A DNA stretch of 64,000 bases from Prorocentrum cordatum. Taxonomy: Eukaryota > Sar > Dinophyceae > Prorocentrales > Prorocentraceae. The translations under genes were made by a program, and so were the position numbers. The notes below the pieces were generated by a model. It was not told where the DNA came from. It was given only the letters and a program-made list of their open reading frames with translations, and did no database searches. The stretch spans positions 740,506-804,505 of the forward strand of contig CAUYUJ010017915.1 of assembly GCA_963575745.1 (NCBI GenBank), given 5' to 3'. Positions 1-10,779 of the stretch are shown piece by piece. Numbering within the stretch: the stretch's first letter is position 1; each line of letters begins with the position of its first letter.

Positions 1-330
1 GAAGAGGAAGAAGAAGAAGAAGAAGAAGAAGAAGAAGAAGAATAATAAGAAGAAGAAGAAGAATAAGAAGAAGAAGAAGAAGAAGAATAATAAGAAGAAG
101 AAGAAGCAGAAGAAGAAGAAGAAGAATAAGAAGAAAGAGAAGAAGCAGAAGAAGAAGAAGAAGAAGTAATAATAATATAGTAATAATAAGAAGAAGAAGA
201 CGAAGAAGAAGAGGAGGAGGAGGAGGAGGAGGAAGAGGAGGAGGGGGAGGGGGAGGGGGAGGAGGGGGAGGGGGAGGGGGAGGATGAGGAGGAGGAGGAG
301 GAGGAGGAGGATGAGGAGGAGGATTGGACG
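1..330 (+). repeat. GAA array grading into GGA array
   Basis: Imperfect (GAA)n with interspersed AAT to about 215, then (GGA)n with GGGGGA interruptions to about 325. It is purine-only on this strand. The open frames through it are poly-Arg/Glu artefacts. Confidence 0.95.
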
Positions 331-821
331 TCCGAGAAAACAAAGGTTTTTCTCATGTCGCCCTGCTTCCCTCTTTGTACTTTGTTCACAAGGCGTCGAG
401 CGAGGCCTGTTTTTTTGGGGGGGGTGGGGGGGCGGGGCCATAGCTCGCTGGCCCAGCCTGCGGTGCAGCCAGGCGGTCTGAAGAATGCTGGGTCGTGGCT
501 GGGCCAAGTTCCCCCTCCAGTGCGGGCGGGGGCTCCAGAGGGGAGACCCGCGGTCCGCGGCGGACGCCTCGGCGGGGCGCCCGCGGCCAGAAGGAGGCAG
601 AGGCAGCAGGGAGGTGCCAGCGATGCGGCACGTCTCCCGGGAACGCATCATCACCAGTGCGCTGGTGACCGCGCTCGGGTGGCCAGATGCTTCCCTGGGC
701 GTAGGGCTGTCGGCTGCCTTCTCAGCTTCCGCCAGCTTCGCGCCAGGCCCGAGCGAGGGCCACGCGCGGGGGGGTCCAGGCGCTGCAAGCGACACCGGCG
801 CGGAGGAGGCGCGCGAGAATC

Positions 822-3800
822 GTGCCGATTTCGAGCCGCACTTCTGCTACGGTGCGAGCTGCGCAGAGAAGGCTGCGGAAGGCCAGCCAGCCAACCCCGC
901 GCTGCCCGCCAGCTGCGGAGCAGCCGGTGGAGGCGGCGGCGCCGCGGCTCGAGGCGCCCCCGACCACCGGCCCGCCGCCAGCCATGGCCAGTTCGGGCGA
1001 GCGCGGCACTAGTTACGAGGAGCATTATTACCTCGCGTACTACGACGAAGACGGGGCGGCGCCGAGCCCGCCCCCGGCGGAGCAGCCCGCGGCGCCAACT
1101 GTGCCCAGGTCGCTGCCCGAGGAGAGGGCGATGCCGAGAGAGCCTGGGCGACTTCTGACGCGCGAGCAGCAGCCGCCCGCGCGACAGCGGCGCCCGGCCA
1201 TGACCTGGCTCGTTCCAGACGAGGTCGAAGCCGTCGACGCAACCTGCGTCGAGGATGAGGTGAGGCCGAGAGGAGGCAGCTCTGAGAACAGGACTCCCAA
1301 CGACCTCATCATCAAGGCAGGCGGGGCGGTTGGGAGGCTGGGGCAGGGGCCCATCAAGGGTAGCCGCGTCGCCCGCCATGGGCGCGCGCCGCCCACCGCT
1401 TCGCGGAGGCGCAGGGCAGCTCGCGCCGGCACTTCAAGACCGACCTGGAGGCTTCGCGAGATCACGACGGGATCGGCCTGGTGCACGTGTGCTCTGCGAC
1501 GCCATGCGCATTGCTTCCGGGAGACAGGCCCACAGCCCACGCGGGTGCTTCGTGCGTCGCTGGCCCCCCCTCCGCGATCAACGCGTCGGACTTGCCCGTG
1601 CTCGCGCCTGCTGGGCGGGCCAGGACGGGGAGCAGACCATGCTGCTCTTTGACGTGTCGGGGAATTTCGGGGCTCGCTAGGAAGGCGCGCGGGCGCTGCG
1701 CGTCTCGGAGATGGAAGCGCCCACGCCAAGGCAACGGCTCGGCCCGGGCGGTAGTGGCGGGCCCCATCTCGGAGACGGAGTCTGAGCCGAGCGTGGGCGT
1801 GCGCGAGGCAGACAGGATCGCATTCTGGACTATGGGGGATCGCGCAGGCGCTGCGTGCCAAGGGTTGTCGGGACTCGGCGAGGAAGGGGCCCGCGCTGAT
1901 GCCGGTTGAGGACGCCGCCGTCTCCGACGTGCGTGAGTCCCCGGAGGTGAACGGCACTCGCTCGTTCAGGGCCTGCCCGTCCCACGCCCGGTCTTACGGG
2001 GCCCAGGCAGCTCCATGGAAGCGCGCCCGCTCCAACTGCTTCCGCGAGAAGACTACCGAGAGGGGCGGCGCCCCCCCTCCGCGCCGCTCGCGCCGTTGAT
2101 CGGGCAGTCGGCCGGCGCAGCAGGTCGACCGCGCCGCAGCCGCGCGAGGACAGCGCGCGGTAGGAGAGGGGGCAGGGCGCGGAACCAGAGCGGCCGCCAT
2201 CGGCCACGCGCATGGGGCAGCCCAGCGGGCGAGTTCGCCGCGGGCGCCGCGTGGCCAGTGCGCGCGCGGGGCCCCTTGGCCGATTCGGCCGCGGGTTGGG
2301 GAGATTACTACAGCTTCCCGGCCAAGTTCGCGGGCCCCTCCCGAGGCGCGGGCGACGGCTGCCCCGGGGCGGGCGTGGCGCTTTACCGGCGCCAAGGTCG
2401 GAGCTGCCCGACGAGTTCATCGGTGCGCAGCCCCCCGCCATCTGCTGGAAGTCGGAGGCGGCCTCGCGCCTGTCTGACCGCGGGGGCGGCGCGAACTACG
2501 GGGGCGACAGTCTCAGCCACGCGTCTGCGGCCGCGATCGCACGCGACAGGGGCCGACGCCGCCTGGCGAGGCGGGCGAGAGCCGAAGGCAAGAGCGCCAC
2601 GCCGACCAGGAAAAGCGCAAAGGACGACCTCGACGAGAGAGAGGCGAGTCTCAGAGATGGATAAGGCGCGGCGCCGAGCAGGCCCGAGGGCCGCGCCCAT
2701 CAAGGGATACCTGCTCAGAAGGGCCGAGGGCCAGTCTGGTGAGAGCGCGAGGCGTGCTTTGGCGGCTGGCGCAGGCGCGGGCCCCCTCGAGTTCTCTTCG
2801 GAGCCCATTGAGGCCGCGGACGCACCGCTTGAGGAAGTGGTCAGAGATATCGGGCTGAACCTTCTCCAAAAATGCCAGGCAGCCTGGTGCAAGGAGCTCG
2901 GGCGAGGAGGGGGGCCGCGCGCAGGAGGCGCCCAGGGGCATCGCGATGCAGCGCCGGCCCCCCTTCCGCGCGCAGCGGCCCCCCCGCCGGCAGCGGCGCC
3001 TCCGCCCCCGGCGTCGCCCCCAGGGCTGTGCTTCGTCGGGTTCGGCCAGAGGCCCGCCGTTGAGCCGTCGCCGCCTCGCCTAGGCCCCTTCTCGTTCTGG
3101 GGCACGGCCGGCGCGGGGACGCCGGCGCCCCGGGGGCGCGAGGGCGGGAGATCGCTCGTTGAAGCTGCGACGAGGCCTCAGGGGTGGCACGCAGGGGCAC
3201 CATAACCGTGGAGGAGAGGACGTTTGCGGGGCCGCAGCCCACCACCGAGATCGACACGGGCTTGGAAAAGCTGGCGCGCGAGCTGGGGGGGGCCAACAGG
3301 CGCTCAGAGGCGCGGCCAAGGGCGCGCTTGCGAGCATCGGGAGGGCTGAGGAGCAGCTCGTCCACTTGGCGCGCGGCTGCGACAGTTTCCGCGCGACGCT
3401 CTGCCCGGCTCTGCTGGGTAAAGACGCGCTTCGCGAGCTGACGTCGGCTGGGCAGAACGCGCGCCCGCTTTTCCGGTCCATCAAGTTCCCGGTGAACATC
3501 GCCAATGCTAAAGCGCGCGGGCTCGCGGCCTTCCAACGCGGGGGGCGCGATCACGCGCGCCTCCTTGACTGCAGCCTCAGCTGCGCCAACTTCCCTAGGA
3601 CATCGGAGGCGGACATGGACGATCTTGTGCCGCCCAAGGACCACGAGCTGGAGGCTAGGTCGAGGCGCGCCGCGACGGTGCGGCAGTGGATGCAGGGCGC
3701 TCAGAGGGAGTCGTGGGCTCGGGCGTGCTTCTATGGCCAGGGGCATGACAAATCACAGGTGGACGCCGCTGAAGCACTCCTGAAGCCCAATGACGAGACC

Positions 3801-4384
3801 GACTACGCGCGGCCGCTCCAAGTGATCTTCAGCGTCTGGGGCGAGCTCCTGGGCAGTTGGTTCGAGGGGCTCAGGATGCTGCGTTCGCGTCTGCTCGAGC
3901 TGCCGGCGTGCGACAGCCCGGGCTGGGATGGGATTTAGTTCGCGTGCTGGCACCGAGGGGCCCAGAGGATCCCTCGGCGTGGCTCAGGATTCCTCGCGCC
4001 CTCTTCCTGGATGACCCCACGCACTTCTTCATAGCGGAGATTGAGGTCAGTCACCACATCAAGCCGCAGAGGTCGCAGTGGCAGATGGCGCTGCGCTCGT
4101 CCGCTGCGCAGCCGCACCCGCAGCTGGCGGGCTCGGGGCGCGGAGGTGGCCAGAAGGGGGCTGAGGCGGAGGAGGGGCCCAGGAGGGGGCGGCCAAGGCG
4201 GCGCTTGGCTTTGGGGCAAGGCCCTCACGCGCATGGAGTATGGCCGCAGCCGTGATCACCGCCCCTTGTCGCCCACCAGCGGCCGCGTCATCTGCTGGGG
4301 CAATTCGAGCACGAGGCCGAACATAGCCAACACCTCTCAAAGCGATCGGATCTCGGGCAACCCGCCCCCACCTGGCGCCAGAAG
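822..4384 (+). pseudogene. Decayed gag-like (ORF1-type) retroelement protein
   Basis: A long coding region is broken into pieces that change frame at least eight times. Readable pieces, each in its own frame: 970-1,380 (acidic and Pro-rich, ending IKGSRVARHG); 1,600-1,680 (TMLLFDVSGNFGAR); 1,765-1,909 (SVGVREADRIAFWTMGDRAG); 2,400-2,664; 2,657-2,935 (IKGYLLRR, then an amphipathic stretch VRDIGLNLLQKCQAAWCKEL); 3,159-3,938 (the longest piece); 3,940-4,200 (LDDPTHFFIAEIEVSHHIKP) and 4,215-4,370 (EYGRSRDHRP then VICWGNSSTR, which looks like the start of a Cys-His zinc finger). The order and wording resemble ORFs I remember as high-copy, retroelement-associated genes of dinoflagellates; that is recollection, not a search. 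The 3' end runs into a GGA array where the rest of the zinc finger should be. No intact start is apparent. Function: probably nucleic-acid binding for a retroelement; now inactive. Confidence 0.6.
3159..3938 (+). pseudogene. Best-preserved segment of the gag-like ORF
   Basis: A 259-codon open frame inside the larger broken ORF. It includes EARSRRAATVRQWMQG, ARACFYGQGHDKSQVDAAEA and LQVIFSVWGELLGSW, which read as a real helical protein rather than low-complexity sequence. The stop at 3,936-3,938 falls where the homologous reading continues in another frame (LGWDLVRVL...). A piece of this segment (3,754-3,815) recurs at 11,957-12,020 with about 8 differences in 64 bases. Confidence 0.55.
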
Positions 4385-4625
4385 GGGGGGGGGAGAGAAG
4401 GGGGACCAGGAGGAGGTGGAGGAGGAGGAGGAGGGGGAGGAGGAGAAAAATGCGGGGCTGGAGGGCAGGAGGAGGAGGATGAGGAGGAGGAGGAGGAGGA
4501 GCAGCAGCAGGAGGAGGAGGAGGAGGAGAAAGGGGGGGGAGGAGGAGAGGGAAGAGCAGGAGGAGGAGGAGGAGGAGGTACAGGAGGTGCAGGAAGTGCC
4601 GGAGAAGGATGAGGAGAGGCAGCAG
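4385..4625 (+). repeat. GGA array
   Basis: Imperfect GGA array with a few AGC units, replacing the expected 3' end of the gag-like ORF. Long Glu/Arg frames here are artefacts. Confidence 0.95.
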
Positions 4626-4832
4626 GGCGAGGGGACCTTGCTCTCTCGCCTCCCCCCCATCCAGAGCCATCCGCCTCTGTCCCTTCGCGGCGGCTCGAGG
4701 CCGCGGCCTGTCGGCGCCGTTGGCGCGCGCGCGCGGCGGTCCCGGTCCCGCAGCCGCGGCCCCGCTCGCCTCCCGCCCTTCCTCGGGGGACAGAGAAGCG
4801 GCACCGCCACCACAACCACGATGGGGACCATT

Positions 4833-4930
4833 TTCTCCTCCTCCTCCTCCTCCTTCCTCCTCCTCCTCCTCCTCCTCCTCCTCCTCCTCCTCCTCCTCCT
4901 CCTCCTCCTCCTCCTCCTCCTCCTCCTCCT
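4833..4930 (+). repeat. TCC array
   Basis: Almost perfect (TCC)n, pyrimidine-only on this strand, so opposite in strand sense to the GGA array 200 bp upstream. Confidence 0.95.
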
Positions 4931-5560
4931 GCACACCTCAGGCACCTGTGCCGCTGGGTGCTTTCCGGGCGCCCCACGAAAACAGGCGGGTTGCAGCCCG
5001 ATGGTCACCCTGTAGTGGGCCAGGGGGAGAAAACATTGCGCCTCGTTGCCATGTTTTCCCGGCCCTTGCGGTCGCCCAGGACGTACACCGCGTGCGCCTG
5101 GGCGGGTGGGGGGTCCCCTGCTGGGGGCTCGTGGTGGATCCACACCCTTTCTTCCCACGGCCACGGTCCCCCACCCTTGCGTGCGTGGGGGTATGCGGTC
5201 GTCCGGTGGAGTGGCGCCCCTTTTGTATCCTGGAGGCACGCCGAGTGGCGTGTCGCTACATGAGGGCAGTGCGCCCGCCGCTTCGGAATTGTCAGGACGC
5301 GCGGCGCGCCAAAGGGCGCGTTGCGCGCGGCGCGTCCAGGTGCGTGTCGCCTGATCTGCTTTTGGTGGTTTGGCCAGGAAGGAGTGAACATTTCTGTGAT
5401 GGAGGGACTCGTTTGGCGGCATCACGTTTTCTGGTGTTCCACAAGCGTTTTAGCCCGCTCCACGGGTGGGCCCCGCTGTCCCTCGGTAGCCGCGCTGCTC
5501 ATCGTGTTCAGGGGGTGTTTTTTTCCCAGCCACCCTTCTGATTGCGGAAATCGAAATCCC
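4931..5560. other. No gene seen; small hairpin
   Basis: GC-rich sequence without a convincing frame. A short foldback lies at about 5,017-5,065, pairing GGGAGAAAACAT with ATGTTTTCCC. Confidence 0.5.
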
Positions 5561-5790
5561 CCGCGTTCCCCCCTGGCCCTCCACGCTCCTCCTCTTCCTT
5601 CTCTTCCTCCTTCTCCTCCTCCCCCTCCTCCTGTACACTTCCCGCTCCTCCACCTCCTCCCCCTCCTCCTCCTGTCCCTCCCCCTCCGGCTTTTTGTTTT
5701 TTTCCTCCTCCTCCTCTTCCTGGACGCTTTCTCCTCCTACCCCTTTTTGTTCGTCCTCCTCCTTTTCCTCGTCCTCCTCTTTCTCCGCTT
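5561..5790 (+). repeat. CT-rich tract
   Basis: Degenerate TCC/TTCC pyrimidine tract. Confidence 0.9.
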
Positions 5791-5885
5791 TCCCCCCGAG
5801 GGCCGCCGACGACGACGACGAGCCACCAGGACGGGGAGTAGAAGCAGCAGCGCCATCACCACCAGGGAGCCACGGAAATTTTAAG

Positions 5886-6000
5886 CGCGGTATTATCGCA
5901 TCGTGTCGACCAGCGGCGACCCCGCCGCCGGCGTTAATTATCTGACAGTCTGGAAACGGCAATCGTTCAAGATTGAACGATCCCCACGGTGTGGGGGACC
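5886..6000 (+). repeat. Dispersed repeat family H, copy 1 (uninterrupted)
   Basis: Starts near GTCGACCAGCGGCGACCCCG and ends at TTGAACGATCCCCACGG. The second copy (11,384-11,700) carries both ends but is split by about 200 bp of another repeat. Confidence 0.75.
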
Positions 6001-6534
6001 AATTTGGTGTCAACGCAACGCGAACTTGCCGCGCGAAGAACAACAACGATTATTGTTTATGTTCGAACGGTGTCCTTGTCGGTGTCATCGCGGGCGTTGG
6101 TCATGTGAGATTGAAGGTCACCAACAGCGGCCGTGGCCGGTTTTTGACAACATTCGCTGTTGGACATTGTGCTATTGTATTCCGTACCCATTCCGTGCGT
6201 CCAAAGAGGAGGTCCACGCGTGCGCACGTCCATCGCTTTCGAAGAGGATCCGGGCCCGCTCTTGCCAAACATGGGGGACATATCATACGAGTCTGATTCG
6301 GTGCTATTTCAGGGTGGCTGCATATCCCTCCATTCCAGTCGTCACTTTTGCCTCTAGCGATCAGGGGTAGCCGGGCGTGGAAATCAAAAACCACATCCGA
6401 AGGTACCACCGGCCTTTGGGCCTGTCAGCACCCCGTGCAAAAGGTTCGATAAACGGCATGCGTACATTGCACATCGGCGCTCGGGGAGAAACGCCATACA
6501 CGAATCTCGTCCTCGACCCCGCCCTACCCCCGCT
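6001..6534. other. No gene seen
   Basis: Mid-GC sequence, less repetitive than its surroundings. Open frames up to 155 codons show no recognisable domain. Confidence 0.5.
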
Positions 6535-6755
6535 TTCGCCCCCGGTTTCCTCCTCCTCCTCCCCCTTTTCCTTTTCCTCCTCCTCTTCATCCTCCTCCTC
6601 CTTCTCATCCTCCTTTTTGTCCCCCTCCTCCTCCGTCGTTTTCCTCCTTCCCCTCCCCCTTCTCCTTCTCCCTCCTCCTTCTCCTCCTCCTCCTCCTCCT
6701 CCTCCTCACCATCCTCATTTCCTCCTTCTTCTCCTCCCCCTTCTCCCCGCCGTCT
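6535..6755 (+). repeat. TCC/TTCC pyrimidine tract
   Basis: Long degenerate TCC array directly upstream of a possible signal-peptide exon. Confidence 0.9.
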
Positions 6756-6766
6756 GGGCAACGGCG

Positions 6767-6868
6767 ATGGCGCCCCCCGCGGGGTGTCTGCGGCGCCGGG
6801 CGCTGTGCCTGGCCGCGGGCGTCGCGGCCGCGGCGCTGCAGTGGGCACCCGGGCGCGCAGGCCCCGGG
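6767..6868 (+). CDS. Possible first exon encoding a signal or transit peptide
   Basis: ATG at 6,767 opens a frame reading MAPPAGCLRRRALCLAAGVA and then AAALQWAPGRAGPG. This has a basic n-region (RRR), a hydrophobic core of about 13 residues and small residues before a plausible cleavage site, as in secreted or plastid-targeted dinoflagellate proteins. GT donors are possible at about 6,839 (after CTGCA) or about 6,868 (after CCCGGG). No matching downstream exon is recognised, and GC-rich random sequence can give Ala/Arg/Leu-rich peptides, so this stays tentative. Confidence 0.25.
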
Positions 6869-7146
6869 GTCTCGTGGGGGGCCTCCTGGCAGCTGCCCCC
6901 GCAAAAGAGGTGCCCTGCGTTTGTCAATCATCGGTTTCACGTACGCGTCAGTCGTTGGAGTGGGATTCTCGGACCTCCAGATCCCAATCTGCTGGATCGA
7001 GCGCCTTCCTACGTCGCAAACCGACGTGGTGTGTTGCTGCCCTTTGTTGCTCTGTGGGCGGGCCTGCACCCAATCTGCTTGATATCCGCCGTCATACTGA
7101 ATGCGATTCGACCGACACGTAAACTTGACCTTTCGCCAGTGTGACC

Positions 7147-7437
7147 TCAGGAGGGGGGAGGGGGAGGGGGAGAGGGAGGGAGGGGAAGGAGGGAGGGGGG
7201 GAAGAGGAGGAGAAGAGGAGGAGGAGGAGGAGGAGGAGGAAGAGGAGGAAAGGGAGGAGGAGGAGGAGGAGGAGGAGGAGGCGGAGGAGGGGGGGAGGGA
7301 GGAGAAGGAGGACGGAAGCAAGGACGAGGAAGAGGAGGAGGAGGATGAGGAGGAGGAGGAGGAGGAGGAGGGGGAGGAGGGGGGAGGGGGAGGGGGAGGT
7401 GGAGGAGGAGGAGGAGGAGGAGGAGGAGGAGGAGGAT
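7147..7437 (+). repeat. GGA array
   Basis: Imperfect GGA array with GGGGGA interruptions. Open in all frames on both strands, which explains the overlapping poly-Glu, poly-Arg, poly-Ser and poly-Pro frames. Confidence 0.95.
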
Positions 7438-7562
7438 GGTGCCCAATGGGGCTTCTCGGTCGATGAATGCGCTACTATGGCAGCAGCCTGCGCGCCCGGT
7501 GGTGTCCCCAGAGGACCCCCCCTCAGGTCGCGCACAAGAGGTCATTCTTGCCTAAAGCTAAG

Positions 7563-7722
7563 TTGGGCATTTCTTTCTACAGGAGGAATAATCAAACATA
7601 GTAAAGAAAACATAGTCTTGGGACGATTTGTTTTGGACATAGTTTTGCTATCTTCGATCATTGTCTGACTGTGCTTCATTTTTCTTCCAGAATCCGCCGG
7701 TAGGGGGACATGACCGACCTAA
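7563..7722 (+). mobile_element. Foldback (MITE-like) family B, copy 1
   Basis: About 160 bp. The left end TTGGGCATTTCTTTCTACAG and right end GGTAGGGGGACATGACCGAC are diverged inverted repeats. The interior is AT-rich with repeated CAAACATAGT/ACATAGTC motifs, as in the copies at 14,851 and 52,699. Confidence 0.65.
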
Positions 7723-9344
7723 GCCTAGAGTCATTCTTGCGTGTAGCCGACAGCTCCAAGTCGACCCCTGTCACGAGCAGGCATTCCCGCGCGACGTCGA
7801 CCCCAATCGGCCCACGCCCCCCGCCGCAAAAGCTAGACTCTCCGCCCAGGGGCGCGGACAGGTTGGCGTTGACCCCGTCGGCGGGGGACACTCCCGCGCT
7901 CATCACCAAACGCAGAGTCCCCCTCCCCACACTCGCAGGCTCGCGTCGCAAAAACATCCTCTATCCTCTTCCTTCTACCCCATCCTCCTCTGGTCTCCTC
8001 CATCCTCATCCGATCTCCGATCTCCTCCTCATTTTCCATCCTCCTCCTCCTCCGCAATGAAGTCGCATCTCTGGGAATGGATACCCCCTCCACCTCCTCG
8101 TGTAAGAAAGAGCCCGCCGCGATTCCAGTTGGGGAAACATGTCCTAAATTGCATTTCTGGCATTGCAGTGCGTTTCTGGCACTGCACTTGTTTGCATTGC
8201 ATTGCGTGGCGTTACTTGGCGTTCCTTGAAATTGCATGGCATCGTTTGGCGTTGCTTTGCGTTGCTTGTTACTGCTTGTGGGCAAGACCAAGAAACCCAG
8301 GCCATGCCTGTTCAAAACGGTCTGGAAGCAAGGCCCATGCAACCCCACGGACGGTTTCTCCAAGAACAGGATCAGAAGCAAGACCGATCATCCCCGGGGA
8401 AGGCTGGCCTGCCAGGCCTCCCACTCACCGCTTCTCCTCAAAATTTTGCGTCGGCGGCCAGGCAGAGTAACTGCGCTGGCGAAAGAGCTAGAAACGGGGA
8501 CACCATCTAGCGAAGTGCGCCACAATTCTGGGAGAAACGATTCTCCTTACAAGCAGCCGAGAACTTTTCTTTGGCAGGACGGGGGTCACCTCAAACCGGG
8601 AGGTCTTCGCCCGCTTTCGAGCCCAGGGGGCCCTCTACGGTCCCTGGGGCGGTCTACAAATTGTTCGTAACGAAAATCTGGCTGGGCGTTGGGTGTTGGG
8701 TTTCGGGTCTGGGTGTTGTGTTTTGGGGTTTTTGGGCTTTTGAGTTAGAGTTCACGGTTTATGTTTTTCTTGTTTTTTTTGGATCCCAGTTACGCGCAGA
8801 GAGAGGTGAGGGGATGGAGGAGGGCTTCTCAGGATCACCCCGCCTCTCAGGAGGCGCAGGACTGATCTGTGGATGGAAGGCTGGCGCCTTCTAAGAAGCA
8901 GCCTCCTCAGAACCTTTTCCCCTCCCCATACCCCCTTTTTCACGCCTTCAGGAAGGGGTCCAGATCTCTGAGGGTTGAGGTTGCAAAGAACTCGAGAAGT
9001 CGGGGCCTTGGGTCCTCCTCCTCGAGGGCTTCGCCGTCGTCATCTTCGACGACGTCGTCGTCGGCCATATGGAGTCGACGGGGCCTTGCAGGGCCTCTTC
9101 CTCTTCCTTCAAATACCACCGCTATGACTACCTCAATAATGGGGACGAAGACGGACAGCAGTGCCTGTCCGTTTTGAGCAGGGCATGCTAACAGGACCGG
9201 CGCGGGCGTTGTCTGTTTGAGACCAGACGTCGCCTGCCCAACAGTGGCTTTGTGCAGATGTTTGAAGACCTGCTGTTTGGCATCACCTCTGTTGGACATC
9301 ACCCCCCAGCCGTCGGCTGTGTTGTCGTCAGGGCCTCGCAGGGC
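7723..9344. other. No gene seen
   Basis: Contains a GCATTGC-type patch (listed separately), a G/T-rich stretch at 8,670-8,785, and at 8,951-8,985 a segment shared with 13,707-13,740 (GGAAGGGGTCCAGATCTCTG). No convincing coding frame. Confidence 0.5.
8146..8276 (-). repeat. Reverse-oriented patch of the CAATGCCAACG module
   Basis: Repeated TTGCATTGC, TGGCGTTG and GGCATTGC. The reverse complement gives the AACGCC/CAATGCC words that make up half of the array at 39.8-41.4 kb. Confidence 0.6.
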
Positions 9345-9965
9345 CTCCCTCCTCCTCGAGGTTGTTTTTCCTCGGCATGTGCTCGGCCTGGCCCGCCGAG
9401 CTGGTTACGGATGTGGAAGTGGGTGTGTGCGTGTTGCAGGGGGGGGGGGGAACCACAGGGCTCCTACTCGATGTTCGAGGTTTTCGGTAATTCCCCCAAT
9501 CAGAGCTTGCCTCTGTAGGGGTCCTGGCGGATTCAGATGGTTAGGTGAGGTACGGTCCCCATTTCGGGGCGGCACGCCCGGGTGCCCGGTAGCCCTATAG
9601 CCCTTTAGCCTTATAGCCCTATAGCCCCAGAGCCCTATAGCCCCAGAGCCCTACAGCCCTGTAGACCTATCGCCCTGTAGCCTTAAAGCCCTATAGCCAT
9701 ATACTCCCATAGACGTATAGCCCTATAGCTCTATAGCCCCATAGCCCTATAGCCTTATTGGTCTATAGCTATATAGCCCCATAGCCCTATAGCCCCATAG
9801 CCCTATAGCCCTACAAATATTCTTATTGTTTTGTTTTTCTCTGGTATCATTTCTGCCTGTTCTCAGCGGTTTTCCAGCCTCGAGGTACTTTCCAGCAGTT
9901 GCACCTGGCCGAGAGCGTTCCGTGGGTGCCTGGATCGTCCCTAACGGACGCCGGAGATCCGAGTT
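9345..9965 (+). repeat. Dispersed repeat family D, copy 1, split
   Basis: 9,345-9,483 matches 15,605-15,735 (CTCCTCCTCGAGGTT, GAGCTGGTT.CGG.TGTGGA, ATG.TCGAGG). 9,857-9,965 matches the following part, 15,765-15,872 (CGGTTTTCCAGCC ... GATCGTCCC.AACGG). The ~370 bp between them, including the CCCTATAG array, is absent at 15.7 kb. Confidence 0.65.
9588..9815 (+). repeat. CCCTATAG satellite
   Basis: About 228 bp of tandem, slightly variable 7- and 14-bp units (CCCTATAG, CCCCATAG, CCCCAGAG, CCTTATAG). It lies inside the family-D repeat. Confidence 0.9.
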
Positions 9966-9989
9966 CGGGGGCCATGATATCTGCCCAGA

Positions 9990-10120
9990 TTTCATGGCGC
10001 CTTTTCTTACCTCATTACGTCCTTGGCCCCCCCGCTGGGCCGCGCACGTGCCGCCGGTCATGGTTTGCTTGCACCCCCCCCCTCTTGGACACCCCCTCTT
10101 GGCCGCTCCCGAGGCGTCGG
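9990..10120 (+). repeat. Dispersed repeat family F, copy 1
   Basis: Shared with 52,905-53,035: TTCATGGCGCC, CCCCCCCGCTGGGCCGCGCA, TGCCGCCGGTCATGGT and CCTCTTGGCCGCTCCCGAG occur in the same order and spacing. Confidence 0.75.
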
Positions 10121-10261
10121 CGGCGATGGGGGGACTTCCTCCGCATCCCCAGACGGGGACCTCCCACCGGAGGCTCGCGGGGCCGCACATGAAGAAAGTC
10201 ATGTCGTCGGCTGGTTGGGGTCCGCCGCTGACACTCGGTGCAGGGAGTCCAGTGAAGCCTC

Positions 10262-10445
10262 CCACGTGCACATGGGGGTCCGAGCAGATGGGGCCAGAGG
10301 ATCGTGCCGCATCGCCGATGCATCGGCGACGCGGCTTGATGTGTAGCCCGATTTTCTCCACGCCGACGTCGCCGATGCATCGCCGACGTCGCCAATGCAT
10401 CGCCAATGCATCGGCGATGCGGCGCGATCCTCCGACCCCATCTAC
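10262..10445 (+). repeat. Dispersed foldback family E, copy 1 (CATCGGCGATGC)
   Basis: Opens with GAGGATCGTGCCGCATCGCC and closes with GATGCGGCGCGATCCTCC, its approximate reverse complement. The interior is built from GATGCATCGGCGATGC palindromes. Copies at 11,003, 17,435 and 59,855. Confidence 0.75.
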
Positions 10446-10779
10446 AGTCGGGCCGCTGACGAAGGAGCCCTTTTCTTTTGGGAGCGGCTTAGTGTCCCTT
10501 AACTAATTGACAGCTTGTTTTTGGTGTTCCCTAGGCCTTCCATGGGAAATCGAAGTTTAACTCATGGGAGGGGCCTCGTTCCTTAGTTCGGGTTCCTTAT
10601 GACAGCGTTTCGATTGTACTCCGACCCCATCCGGGAGGCCTCCAGGGAGGCCCTCCTCCCTGCGCCCGCGCCCGGGCAGGCCAGGGCGGCAGCTCCTCGG
10701 CCGGCTTCGCGCAGGGGGCCCCCCTGCAGCAGCCCGCGCGCGCGCTCCTCTCAGGAGCCCGCCCGCGCCGGCGACTCGC

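Noticed and set aside
4337-5425. 362-codon minus-strand and 324-codon plus-strand frames with poly-Glu, poly-Ser and poly-Leu
   Set aside because: Generated by the GGA array at 4.4-4.6 kb and the TCC array at 4.83-4.93 kb.
9588-9815. Telomere-like repeat (CCCTATAG resembles CCCTAAA)
   Set aside because: Unit is variable, contains TATAG rather than TAAA, and sits inside an interstitial repeat; no sign of a chromosome end.
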